64,000 nucleotides of DNA, taken from Crocodylus rhombifer. Taxonomy: Eukaryota; Chordata; Crocodylia; Crocodylidae. This document shows positions 1 to 9,409 of this stretch, in pieces. Position 1 is the stretch's first letter; the number at the start of each line of letters is the position of its first letter. The stretch lies in NCBI GenBank assembly GCA_038503035.1, contig JAVSML010025228.1, forward strand, positions 100,941 through 164,940, given 5' to 3'. The notes under the pieces are model-generated. The model saw nothing but the letters and a program-made list of their open reading frames with translations. It was not told the origin of the DNA and searched no databases. The position numbers and the translations under genes are program-made.

Positions 1-73
1 TCTCCTGCCCAACCTGTCTGAACACAGCCTTTCCTGGAGCAACAGGAGGCCTGAAGCACCATTAGCTCCTAGA

Positions 74-257
74 TCGGGGCAGGCAATTATTTCAGGCAGA
101 GGGCCGCTTACTGAGTTTTGGCAAGCCATCAAGGGCTGCATGGCAGGCAGCCGGGGCAGGTAAATATTAATTTTCTACATTTTTGGGGGGCCCTGCGGGC
201 CAGATAGAATGGCCTGGCGGGCCACATCCAGCCCACGAGCTGAATTTTGCCCACCTG
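74..257. mobile_element. hAT-like MITE inserted in the left arm
   Basis: The ends are imperfect inverted repeats, CGGGGCAGGCAA on the left and, in reverse complement, CAGGTGGGCAAA on the right, which resembles the CAGGGGTGGGCAA termini of many vertebrate hAT elements. TCCTAG flanks both sides, consistent with a decayed target duplication. The right arm of the surrounding inverted duplication lacks it, so it inserted after the duplication. It has no coding capacity. Confidence 0.5.
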
Positions 258-466
258 TCCTAGGCACTAGACCAAGACTACATGGGACTAGTCCTCAGAG
301 CCCAGGGCTCCCAGGCCCCATCCAAGGCTCTACCAAAGACTCCTTTCAGCCATCACCAAGTCCTTCATGCAGCCTGTGCCTAACCTGCCACATCTACACA
401 AGGAGGCAATAAAACCATGGTTGGAAATGCTCATGACACACTACACTTCCCAGGTGGCTGGGCACA

Positions 467-758
467 GTGATTCCATTCCAGGAGCCCAAGCTACAGACCA
501 TGAGAATTGAGGCCTACACTAAACAGATGGAGAAGCTGCAGGAAAAAGAAACACAACATGAGGCTAAGAGACGGCCAGAAGAGACCCACCACAGCAAGAG
601 ACTGCAAGGAAGACCAAGCACACGAGCTGGGAGAACATACAGCAATGCACACGGTGTCCTGCAGTGGAAAGCTGCTCCAGGTGAGAGAGAGGACCAGTGT
701 GCAAGACTTTACAACCAAGAGCAGCAGAAATGAAGGAGAACCCCTAGCAAGCCATGGA
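467..758 (+). pseudogene. Exon-like coding block, forward copy
   Basis: Two reading frames carry protein-like sequence. The first part (about 467-590) reads as a charged, coiled-coil-like stretch with an EAYTKQMEKLQEKE core. After an apparent frame change the second part reads GEHTAMHTVSC followed by VRERTSVQDFTTKSSRNEGE. Both parts recur in the opposite-strand copy at 1711-2005. In the VRERTSV part, five bases differ between the copies over about 25 codons, and four of these fall at silent third positions. That suggests this part was translated under constraint for some time. The protein family is not recognised. The copy may be an exon of the gene whose last exons lie at 3162-4334, or a decayed paralogue. 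Confidence 0.4.
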
Positions 759-760
759 CT

Positions 761-1710
761 GGACCTGGGAAAACCATCAGGCCAGATGAGCTTAACATCA
801 CTGTTTTAGAGCACAGGATCCTTATAAGAACCTTGTCGCCCACAACATTCTGTTTTGTTTTGTTACAGCCATGAAATCGAATGTAAAGGCAAAAAGAAGG
901 AATACAGCCGCAGGAAAACCTAGACAGCATTGAAAGGAAAACGCCTGACACGGTTCTCCAGGGCTGCACAGAGGAAATCAGACATGTTTGGATTCCTGAT
1001 CCTATAAACAAGCCTAGGAAAATGAGATGTCATGAAAAAAGCATCACTTTTCCCAAGTCATTGGGAAGGATTTAAATAAACTATTGATCAGATCCAAGAC
1101 AAAATGTCTTTCAGGAAGATATTGCTTCTCCATTTGGGGGGACAGGCGTGGGGAAGACGGCAAGAGGAGGCACAGGAAACTGAGAAATAGTTCTTCCCCC
1201 TCCCCCACTGCCTTGTTTTTATTTACACAGAAAGAAATTCACATGCATGTGTACACTCAAAAAGAAAAATGGAAATCTGAGGCAGCCTGGTTGGAAACCC
1301 AAGCTACAGGGCCTGACACAGGCTGCTTTAAGGCCCGTGCTGCTTTATGACACGTGCCATCACGTTGCCATGGAGACTTGTGATGTGGGAGGGGAAAAGG
1401 CATCGTCAAGTATTTTTTCTCATACCTCTGCTGGTATCCAGAGAGAGTGTTTAGCTTAGCGAGGTTTCCCAGGTCTTGCGTTTTATTGATGGTTGTCTGT
1501 CTTTTGGTACTATTAGTGAGTATAGCTTAGTTAGTAGGTTAATATTAGTTAGTTTATATAGTTTCTGGCTTTATATTAGTTGTCATAGAAATTAGTTTTT
1601 AAGAAATTATTAATATCCCCTCTTGATAAGATACCCCATAGATTATAAGGATAGTGATAGGAATAAAAGAAGAATGGAGAGAAGACGAGGATCCCGCCCA
1701 CTCCGTGTAA
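761..1710. other. Spacer between inverted arms, no gene seen
   Basis: I see no supported gene here. Short open frames occur in both directions but lack family motifs or splice context. The right half (about 1480-1640) is AT-rich, with TTAGT-type short repeats. Confidence 0.5.
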
Positions 1711-2005
1711 GTGGCTTGCTAGGGGTTCACCTTCATTTCTGTTGCTCTTGGTTGTAAAGTCTTGCACGCTGGTTCTCTCTCTCACCTGCGACTTACGGAT
1801 GCAGGACATTGTCTGGCTCGCTGCATGTTCTCCCATCTCATGTGCTTGGGGTGCCTTGCAACCTCTTGGCTGTTTAATTTGTGAGTCTCTTCTGACTGTC
1901 TTCCAGCGTGTCGCTGTCTTTCATTTTCCTGCTGTTTCTCCAGGTGTTCAGAGTAGGCCTCTATGCTCCTGGCCTCTAGCTTGGGCACTTGAAATGAAGT
2001 CACTG
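1711..2005 (-). pseudogene. Exon-like coding block, reverse copy
   Basis: This is the inverted partner of 467-758. Read on the - strand it begins near a CAG acceptor-like trinucleotide and gives about 73 codons of charged coiled-coil-like sequence (EAYSEHLEKQQENERQ), continuing through HPKHMRWENMQ. The alternative frame carries QVRERTSVQDFTTKSNRNEG, as in the forward copy. A CCGTAAGT sequence inside it resembles a splice donor. Compared with the forward copy the first part has many amino-acid changes while the second is nearly unchanged. The family is not recognised, and whether it is still expressed is unknown. Confidence 0.4.
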
Positions 2006-2323
2006 TCTAATGGCACTTTGGGCATCTGCCAGCTTGCAGTGATGAGCGGGCTGCCTCGCAGAGGCATGAGGAGAAATGTAGTGCCCTGAGCAAAGGTGGT
2101 GGTGAGGGCTGGCGAGTGTAACACTTGCCCAAGGTTGGTGCATTCTGGCCTCGCTCTAGACATGCTAATGCTGCCTCATTCCTATCTGACCAAACAGCTT
2201 TACAAGGTGCCCCCACCCGGTCTTCTGCAAAACCATGTGGGATTTCTCAACAATACAGACCCACATAACTACATAAACGTTGCCTCCCATGTCCTCATCC
2301 TCACCCTCACCTTCTCCCTTCAG

Positions 2324-2478
2324 TTCCTGCTGCTGGAGATTTCAGTAGCTTCAGGCCCTACAATATCTCCTCTCAGAGCACCTGGCCGCACAACGAGCAG
2401 AGCTTTGTCGTGGGGAGCAGGGACTATACTAGTCTTTGGCAGGACCCAGGACTTCAGGGCCGTGGGGTTCCTCACTAA
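2324..2478 (+). pseudogene. Putative exon with a stop at its last codon
   Basis: A polypyrimidine tract ending CCCTTCAG precedes 2324. The frame beginning at 2326 reads about 50 codons of protein-like sequence with the core DFSSFRPYNISSQSTW and then SFVVGSRDYTSLWQDPG. The frame closes with TAA at 2476-2478, directly before GTAGGG, a good splice donor in the phase needed by the next putative exon at 2593. So either this is a short terminal exon, or the last codon has mutated to a stop in a formerly longer gene. The exon starts in phase 1, and no matching upstream exon is obvious. Protein family not recognised. Confidence 0.4.
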
Positions 2479-2592
2479 GTAGGGAAGGTGCCCCTCCTGC
2501 TTCCTCCCAACTTGCAAAAGAGTAGGTCATCCCCACCTGGGGAGACTGGGCCCCAGATTGCCTTCTGCCAACCATCTCTTGTCTTCCTCCAG

Positions 2593-2755
2593 TTCCCGGA
2601 GCTCCAGGTCTCTGAAAGTTGGCCAGACAAGCCCGTCCCGCTAACGCCTCCTGGAAGCCGGACAACCACTCCCTTTGGCTCCAGGAGCAGCTCCCCCCCC
2701 ACAAGGCTGGACAAGGGCAATGGGCAGATGTTTGGTGCCCGGCACCAGCAACCAG
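2593..2755 (+). pseudogene. Putative Ser/Pro-rich exon
   Basis: A long pyrimidine tract (CTTGTCTTCCTCCAG) precedes 2593 and a good donor (CAG/GTGAGT) follows 2755. Only one frame is open: it starts in phase 0 and reads FPELQVSESWPDKPVPLTP followed by a Ser/Thr/Pro/Arg-rich stretch, a composition typical of disordered, phosphorylated regions. The exon ends in phase 1. The next clear exon (3162) is open only in phase 0, so a direct join would run into a stop. Either a small exon in 2756-3161 was missed or the gene is broken here. The inverted-duplication boundary lies inside its last 20 bases. Confidence 0.45.
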
Positions 2756-3161
2756 GTGAGTGTGGCATGACCTGAGCATTTCCAGCCATGTGCCTATGGT
2801 CTGCTTGTAGAGCAAGAGGCTGCTTGAGGGACGTGCTGATGGCTGCAAAGTCATTGGTAGACCACGGAGCCTGGGATCCCCGTGCATTGGGGCATAGTCC
2901 CATGTGGTCTTGGTCCTTTCCCTGGAGTTAATGGTGCACCACAACACCTGTTCCTCCAGGAAAGGCTGTGTTCAGACCGGTGGGCAACCCTGCGCAGAGT
3001 CTGAACTGCCTTCCATGTCCCTGTGATTCCTGGGGCCACTAGGGCCAGTGTGCAGGCTGGCACAGCCTCCCATCACCTCAGGATCCTATAGAGCGTGCAG
3101 AAGGAACCCCAGCCTGTGGCCATGTCAAGGCGCGTAAGGCACTGTCTCTGTTTCTTGGCAG

Positions 3162-4334
3162 GATGTCAGTAACCTCCATGAATGCTTAAGCATTCAAAGC
3201 TGCCGGGCTTTCCTGCCCGTCAAGAAGTGGGACCAGCGGAGCCAGCAACTGGCAGAAATGGAGAGAGCCCTTGTCCAGCTGCACGGCCTCAAGAAGCTGG
3301 GGGTACTGCGGAGGAAGGTGAAACCCTGGGGCATAGCCCTGTGCCTTGCAATGGTAGATGTGGCTGTGCGTCTGCTGACAGGTGGCTTCTGGGGCTCTTG
3401 GGCTGTGGGTGCTGGATGTGGAACAACACATACACAAATATGCCTGCACTGTGGGAGTGTGTGCTCATATGTGAGGATGTTGTGGGAAACTCCCACATGT
3501 CCCTGTGCACTAGAGAAGGGTCTCTGTGTGTATGATTGTGCACCCCCGGTCACATTCATTGATTGACAGGTGCATAAGTGTGTCTCACGTGTCCCAGAAT
3601 TGCAGTAAAGAGAGGTGGTTGGCCTGTCAGTGGGGATGTGTCCTGCGGGGTCGCTTGCAGCTGTCTGCCCTGACTCCTCCTTTCTTCCCTTCTGTGTCCT
3701 GTTGAACCTCCAGCTGTGGATAGAAAAGGAGCAGCAAGTTGACACCTATTTCCAGGAGCGGGAGCGGGAGTGGGCAGAAGAGGAGGAACGGCTTCAATGC
3801 CAGAAACTGAGACTCAGGTAAGAGGAGGAGAAAGGTGAAGGGATTGTGCATAGGACCATGTGGGAGCTCCCTGGACATTACCCTCCACCCCTGGCAGCTT
3901 CCCCAGGGAGGGCCTTGTCTGGGACTGAGGCTCCGCTTGGAGCCCAAGAGGATGAGCTTCCTGGGTGCATCAGGGTGAGGGTAACAAACCCCTGCAGGGC
4001 AGGGAGGAGGCTCCGTGCTATTGCACAGGGGACCAGAGCTGTCCCGAACGGCTGGACAGCGCCAGAACAACTGTGGGACTGAGCATCCCCAGCACTGGCA
4101 GGAAAGGACAGCTGAAGTCTGGCAGCATCCTGCGCAGTCCAGACCGCCTCAGTTAGCACCCAGCATGGCCACAACGGGGACCACACAGGAGTTATTTGTG
4201 TGCTCAACCTGGGGAATTCAGCGTTGTCCTAACATTTCATTCTTCCATTATCTTGCAGGGACAGGAATCAGAGGCAACCACAGTCCCGGCCCGGACCTTC
4301 CCAATTCCCCAAATCAAGATTCCCTCCCCTTTAG
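3162..4334 (+). CDS. Last three coding exons of an unrecognised coiled-coil protein
   Basis: Three exons join cleanly at 3162-3317, 3714-3817 and 4259-4334. Every junction has a canonical GT..AG with a pyrimidine-rich acceptor, and the phases (0/0, then 2/2) agree. The first exon encodes 52 residues including KKWDQRSQQLAEMERALVQL, a heptad-like helix. The second encodes a highly charged helix (EREREWAEEEERLQ). The third is a short basic, Pro/Gln-rich tail ending in TAG at 4332-4334. An AATAAA follows 25 bases later. The charged helices suggest a cytoskeletal or ciliary scaffold, but that is inference from composition only; I do not recognise the family. Upstream exons at 2324 and 2593 have defects, so the locus may be a pseudogene even though this part is intact. 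Confidence 0.6.
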
Positions 4335-4358
4335 TTTCCCCCTGTAGTTTGGTAGTTT

Positions 4359-4364
4359 AATAAA
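4359..4364 (+). terminator. Polyadenylation signal AATAAA
   Basis: AATAAA lies 25 bases after the TAG stop that ends the coiled-coil gene and is followed by A/T-rich sequence. Such a short 3' UTR is compatible with a testis- or cilia-type gene, but that is only a guess. Confidence 0.55.
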
Positions 4365-4652
4365 TAATTTAAAATTCAGTGGGGCTCAGGATGTCACACA
4401 GCAATGAGGAAAAAGGGGTGGAAAAGGATACCTGTGATGTTGTGGGGTGGGAAAGGGAGGTGAAGGTAAGGAAAGGAGGAGATGCTGCAGCCTGAGGAAA
4501 TCCCAAAAGAAGCTTGAGGAAAGGTTGGTTCAAAACTGTTAGTATTCAGTAATAAAAACAATATGGTCAGAATAGAAGAGCACTCCACTTTTTGCGGGGC
4601 AGTCTACCTAGAAGACACTCAAAAAGGCTTAGTTTACCAGGGATGGCCTACG

Positions 4653-4735
4653 CTAGGGATTGGCAACCCTGCAATGTGTGCCAGAGCATGGCATGTGAGG
4701 CCATTTTACGCAGCACAGGATGGAGGGGGCAGTGG
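4653..4735 (+). mobile_element. hAT-type MITE fragment, left end
   Basis: CTAGGGATTGGCAACC followed by GAGCATGGCATGTGAGGCCATTTT matches the start of the complete copy at 6608-6896 (GGGGTCAGCAACC and then GAGCATGGCACGCAAGGCC). The right terminus was not found, so this is a truncated or diverged copy. Confidence 0.55.
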
Positions 4736-4739
4736 TGCA

Positions 4740-5280
4740 TTCCCACCCCTCCGGCTTTACTTGACATGTGGAATGAGCTGTCTACGCTCACCGGAGGATC
4801 GGTGCAGTCTCCTGCTGAAGTTACTTCTTTTGTGCTGCTCCGGACCCCAGAGGGTGAGTGCAGCCACGGTTCATCACTACTGTTCCTTCGCCAAGAGGTG
4901 CCATGCAAGAGGAAGTGGGAGGTGGGAAACGGTGGTGCTACCTTTGGCCCTGTCTCCTCACCAAGCACAATCCCAAGGGGGACAAGTCCAACAGACATCT
5001 AAACCCAAGACAAGAGTACATGCTGTCCAAATGTGCTTGAGGCCCTTGTTTTCCCTCTCCAGAAAGGAACTCCTTCCTTTTCTTCTCTCCCCACTATAAA
5101 ATTAGAAGCACTTTGCACCAGGATTTGGCTCCTTCTCATTCCCACTCCTATTCCTCTTGCAAGGGAAGAGCCTGCACACAGCAGAATTCCAGCTGCATCC
5201 AGCAACTAAGCATTGTGCATGGCCCAGCGATGTTTGATTTTAAACCTTTGAGGAATTTTCTTCTGATGTCACCGTATCCA
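4740..5280. other. Intergenic sequence, no feature recognised
   Basis: Open frames in several phases overlap each other, and none shows family motifs. Nothing supports a gene here. Confidence 0.5.
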
Positions 5281-5699
5281 GTTTTTGGATTTAAAAATCC
5301 TTTATCAAGCTGAGGAAGCATCTGCAGTTGGTGTGTGCTCTTCTTGGCTGGAATGAATAATGAAGAAGTCTGAGGTTGATACACATGCAAGAAAGCCAGT
5401 CAGTGAAGATATAAACTGAGGAGTCAGTGTGTGAGAGACTGAGGGGTGGGGGCTGAATGGGGGATGAAAGGGGATGAATGTAGCAGGTAAATAGTGGAGA
5501 GGTACCTGGGGAGTCAGATGTCAGGCAAGTTATGATGTCATAAATACAATGTCCTAATTTTGTCCATGCTTTTTTGTATTCAGGAGGTTGATGAAGTGAA
5601 GTTCATAGGCCTGTCTGTGAAAAGTTTTTTGTAAATTCCCTTTGAGGATTAGAGCAGAGATTGAAGAGACAGTAGTTTTCTTGTGAGAAATGTGCCCCT

Positions 5700-5845
5700 C
5701 CAGTAGTTGGGTATTCTTTTCTTTAATAGATTTCCAGCGTGCATTCATTCTGGTGCGCAGTTGTTGTTTGGTCTCTCCTACATATTTTCCTTTAGGGCAT
5801 CTGGTGTATTGGATGAGATATATTACATTTCTGGAGGTGCAGCTG
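5700..5845 (-). pseudogene. GIY-YIG endonuclease domain of the Penelope-like element
   Basis: On the - strand the sequence reads NVIYLIQYTRCPKGKYVGET and then LRTRMNARWKSI. The VIYLI and KYVGET pair corresponds to the GIY and YIG motifs, and the following LRTR arginines fit the catalytic Arg region. In Penelope-like elements this domain nicks target DNA to prime reverse transcription. The first Cys of the usual zinc-binding CxxC seems changed to Tyr (QYTRC in place of QCTRC). The frame continues to about 5554. Confidence 0.75.
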
Positions 5846-6399
5846 TAAGATGGTTCTGTTGTGGGATGTAGTAATCATGGTGGTGGTGGAGATATGTGGG
5901 CAGGTTTTGCATTTTTTGTCATGGCATGATCTGGATTAATGGATATGTTTTGGACTGTAGGAAGTTTCTTTCTGGTGTTGAGGTTAACAAGGTTTGGTGC
6001 TTGTTTGAAGGTCAGGATGGGTGGTTCTGGGAATATCTCTTTAAGAATTTGGTTTCCTTCTAGCATGGGTTGCAGTTGTTTGAGGATTTTCCGTATAGGT
6101 TCGAGGGAGGGGTGATATGTCATAACCAGAGGTGTGCAATTCATGGGGTTTTTCCTTCTGTACTGCAGTAATTCTTCACATGGTACCTGGGTGGCTCTTT
6201 CAAACATGCAGTCTGTTTCTCTGGAGGAGTGTCCTTGTTGAGTGAAAGCCTTTTTAAGATTGGTGAGGCGGCAATCCCAGGTGTTTTCCTCAGTGCAAAT
6301 TAGGTGGTATCTGAGGGCTTGGTTGCATATCACAGCTTTCTTGGTGTGTTTAGACTGATTGCTGGTTCTGTGCAGATATGTATGTTGGTCTGTGGGTTT

Positions 6400-7370
6400 C
6401 TTATATAACGTGATCTGTATTTTATCTTTCTAGATACTGATCATCATGTCTAAAAAGGAGATGTTGGTGCTGGAGTATTCAAGAGGTAGTCAGATGAAGG
6501 AGTGTTGATTTCTGATGGAACTTAATTACAGATTGCAGGTTTTCAGTCCAAATGATGAAGATATCATTGATACATCTTACGTATAACAATGGTTTAATGG
6601 TGTAGCCCAGGGGTCAGCAACCTCCAGCTCGCATGCCGAGCATGGCACGCAAGGCCATTTTGCTCAGCACACCACCGCCAGCCCAGGCTCTAAGCAGTTG
6701 CTTCCAGCCATGGAACACAGGCTGCTCCTAGCAGGCAGCTGGGAGGCTGCCAGCAAACTGGGCTCCATGACCCGGCTTCAGCCAGAAGGCTGCAAACAGC
6801 TGCTTTGGGCTCTGGCATGTCGGCAGTCCGGCACCTTCCGAGGTAGACACTGTGGTTTTTTTCAGCACTCCAGTTAAAAAATGTTGCCTACCCCTAGTGT
6901 AGCCTTTGAGGAATTCTTCTTCCAGGTGGCTTATAAAAATGTTAGCGTACTTTGGGGCCATTTTGGTGCCCATAGCTGTGCCCATGGCCTGGAGGAAGTG
7001 TTGGTTGTTAAAAGTGAAATCGTTGTGTGTGAGGATGAAGTGTATAAGGTCAGTAATATCTTTGGGTTTGTACTCTGAGTTGTCATCTTGCTCTAGTAAG
7101 CATGTAAGGCTTGGATGCCATCCTGGTGTGGGTATATAAACTGGTCATATCCACGGTTGTTAGGAGGGTATTGCTGGGAAGGTGGTCTATGTTTTTAAGC
7201 TTTTGTAAAAAGTCTGTAGTGACTTGGACAAAACTCACTCTTTGGGTGACAAGTGGTTTTAGAATTGATTCAATGAAACCTGATATTTCCTCAGTTAGGG
7301 TTCCATGGCTGGATATGATAGATCTGCCAGGGTTCCCTTGTTCGTGGATTTTAGGGAGCATGTAAAAAAG
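6400..7370 (-). pseudogene. Reverse transcriptase of the Penelope-like element
   Basis: The - strand reads LPKIHEQGNPGRSIISS (the LPKIHK..GRPIVSS block), then LLTTVDMTSLYTHT (the DxxSLYTN block carrying the first catalytic Asp), then MGTAMGTKMAPKYANIFI (the MGTxMAPxYAN block). After the MITE insertion comes RCINDIFIIWTENL, where the family has a FIDDIF-type motif. The first Asp of that catalytic pair is therefore Asn here, which would abolish activity. Frameshifts also separate the blocks near 7100 and 6500. Confidence 0.75.
6608..6896. mobile_element. hAT-type MITE inside the Penelope-like RT
   Basis: The 289-bp element has imperfect terminal repeats: CAGGGGTCAGCAAC on the left and TAGGGGTAGGCAAC in reverse complement on the right. 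A perfect 8-bp target duplication, GTGTAGCC, lies at 6600-6607 and 6897-6904. Eight-base duplications and CAGGGG ends are hallmarks of hAT transposons. Removing it rejoins the RT sequence, so it landed in an already existing Penelope copy. Related copies lie at 4653 and 14419. It is non-coding. Confidence 0.85.
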
Positions 7371-8614
7371 GCCCTGGGTTGGGTGGTGCGGGGATCAAGG
7401 TCTGTAGTTTTTCTTGTAGTTCTGATGGAAATGATTTTATGGCATTTTTGAGTTTCAAGGTGAAAAGGAGAGTAGGATCTTCCTGTAGTTCTTTGTAGTA
7501 GGTGGTGTCAGAGACTTGTCTCTTGGCTTCTTTTACATAGTCTTCACACTTAAGGATGACTATGGCTCCTTCTTTATCTGATGGTTTTATTACTATTTGG
7601 TGATTAGATCTTAGAGATTCTATGGCCTTTCTCTCTGATAGGGAGATGGTGTGTGTTGCTGATTAGTCCATTGTTCATTCTTTCCCTGAAGCCGTCAATA
7701 TAGCAGTCAAGGTTAGAGTTTTGTCCACTTTGAGATGTCCAATCTGATAGTTTTTTGGTTTTTAGGGGGTTGATCTTTTCCTCAATGTTGTCAAAGGATG
7801 AGTTGTTGTTGAAGTGGATTCATTTTGGTTGTGGAAATATTCCTTGAGGTGGAGGAGGCATTGGAAGAATTCTTCTAGTTCTCCACATTGAAGTATTTTA
7901 TTTGGTTGTTTTCTGGATAGAAATGTAGGCCTTTAGAAAGGACAGATTTTTCTGTTTGGTAAGTGTGTACATGGAGAGATTGATGATATTTGAGGACTGG
8001 TTGCTGCTTTCAGCTTCATGAAGTCTGAGGTGTTCGTTGTTTCTCTGATGGTAGTTTTGCGGCTGGGAAAGTTGTTCCTGGAGTAATTTGTTCCATTTCT
8101 TCTTTTTATTGTGGATGGATGTTGTAGAACATTTTTCGTAGTCTCTTTGTATCCATTGTCTAATATGAGGGAAGATGTCTGGATTTTTCTCTTTTAGGTT
8201 GTTGTGGTCATTTCCTTCCTGAGTTTGGACTCTTTTGGAGTAGATTAGGTGAAGAAGATGATTTCCAATTTTCTCTGAAGTTCTCTTACATAGCTGTGAA
8301 GCACATTTGGAGTCGTGTGTATTAGTCAGAGGATTGTGGATGTTTAGTCCCCTGGGAATGTTGTTGTGTTTCTTGGATAGGCTTACAAAATCCAACATAA
8401 AAAGAAGAAATGGAACAAATACAGGAGAACTTCAGAGTTCAGAGAAGAAGCTAGCACACCAAGAACTCTAGAAGTCTAAGATCCCTGTAAGGAATTCCTC
8501 CATCTGTTCTTATCCTACATTCCTGCCTCTTTTCTGGTGAACATAGGGCCCAGGCAGCAATCCTATATTCAGATTTATAGGCACTGATGCACAAATCATC
8601 ATGCAGAACCTTTA

Positions 8615-9107
8615 GGCTAAGTACAGACAGTCAAAAAGCCCAAAGCTGAAGTGATTCAATCTTTGCAAATTAATCTAAGCTGCATAGATTGAACCAATAA
8701 GTAAGTGAATAGACATTCACTTTTAATTCCACATACCGGCAGTTGCAGAGGCCAGAAGCCAGGGAGCACTGGAGCATACCTCCCTGCTCAACTGCACCAG
8801 ACAGTTTGAGCCAAGGCTAGCTTGCCCACACTGTAAGGGGGTGCAGTTTGTGGAGGTGGTGCAAAGCATCCTGGAATGCTGGAGGACAGTGAGTTAACTT
8901 GAATCTGGAGGCAGTCTGGGACAGAAGTTCAGTAAACCAATTTAACCTAATTCAGTTAAGTCTGATACCACATCCAGCCAGGTTTATTTTAAACCAGTTT
9001 TGGCCATTTTGAAAGCAGTTTATGAGCATTGAACTTCTGTTGTGTTACAGATTTGAACTGGTTTCCAATCACTTATCCTGGTTTATGTGGAATTCCTGTC
9101 CCTAGCC
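8615..9107. mobile_element. Harbinger-like MITE
   Basis: The termini are imperfect inverted repeats, GGCTAAGTACAGACAG on the left and GGCTAGGGACAGGAAT in reverse complement on the right, flanked by TTA at 8612-8614 and 9108-9110. A three-base TTA/TAA duplication is typical of PIF/Harbinger elements. The interior has no long open frame. Confidence 0.5.
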
Positions 9108-9343
9108 TTAAAGACCAGTGACAGCTGGGCCCATGAGAACTGTTCCATGGAAATTAAATGTAGAGAAAAGTGTGTGTGTGTGTGTGGGCGGGGGTAATTG
9201 TTTGAATTATATCCAATGTCACAATGTCCACACTGAAGTGTTACCTGGGCTTTTGGAACTATTGTGAAAAATACATTTGAACACAATGAATTCCTGAGAA
9301 TTCACAAGTATTCTCTCTATATAACAGCCTTAGTCTGTCTATA

Positions 9344-9402
9344 ATGCTTTATTCACACTCTGATTGGTTGTCTGGCAGCCAATCAGAGTGTGAATAAAGC
9401 AT
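9344..9402. repeat. Perfect 24-bp palindrome, 11-nt loop
   Basis: Bases 9344-9367 and 9379-9402 are exact reverse complements (each arm contains CACTCTGATTGG or its complement), separated by TTGTCTGGCAG. It sits just left of the GC-rich minisatellite and may be one terminus of a fold-back element whose other end is lost. Confidence 0.8.
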
Positions 9403-9409
9403 GATGGAC

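Larger units (their letters stand above)
1..760 (+). repeat. Left arm of a diverged inverted duplication
   Basis: Read forward, this stretch matches the reverse complement of 1711-2990 in the same order. Bases 5-46 pair with 2945-2987 (sharing GTCTGAACACAGCC), 262-460 pair with about 2760-2935, and 467-758 pair with 1711-2005. By eye identity is roughly 75-85 percent, so the duplication is old. Two differences separate the arms: a hAT-like MITE (74-257) is present only here, and about 735 bp (2006-2740) are present only in the right arm. The duplicated unit includes an exon-like block described at 467-758. Confidence 0.75.
1711..2990 (-). repeat. Right arm of the inverted duplication
   Basis: The reverse complement of this stretch matches 1-760. 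It contains an extra segment at 2006-2740 that the left arm lacks. That segment holds most of two putative + strand exons (2324-2478 and 2593-2755). The breakpoint near 2740 falls inside the second of those exons (which ends CACCAGCAACCAG), so the duplication or deletion boundary cuts gene sequence. The two arms are separated by about 950 bp with no recognisable gene. Confidence 0.7.
5285..8400 (-). mobile_element. Penelope-like retroelement with GIY-YIG nuclease, decayed
   Basis: Reading the - strand from 8398 to about 5285 gives the order expected of a Penelope-like element. First comes an N-terminal region rich in Lys/Asn (8398-7898), then an RT core (about 7370-6400), a linker with a Cys-containing segment (6333-5875), a GIY-YIG type nuclease (5845-5700), and a tail with a TTTTTAAATCC block typical of these elements' 3' ends. 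Several frameshifts and stops break the frame, and a hAT-like MITE (6608-6896) interrupts the RT. It is the most complete protein-coding transposon in the window, though inactive. Its exact ends and any terminal repeats were not resolved. Confidence 0.8.
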
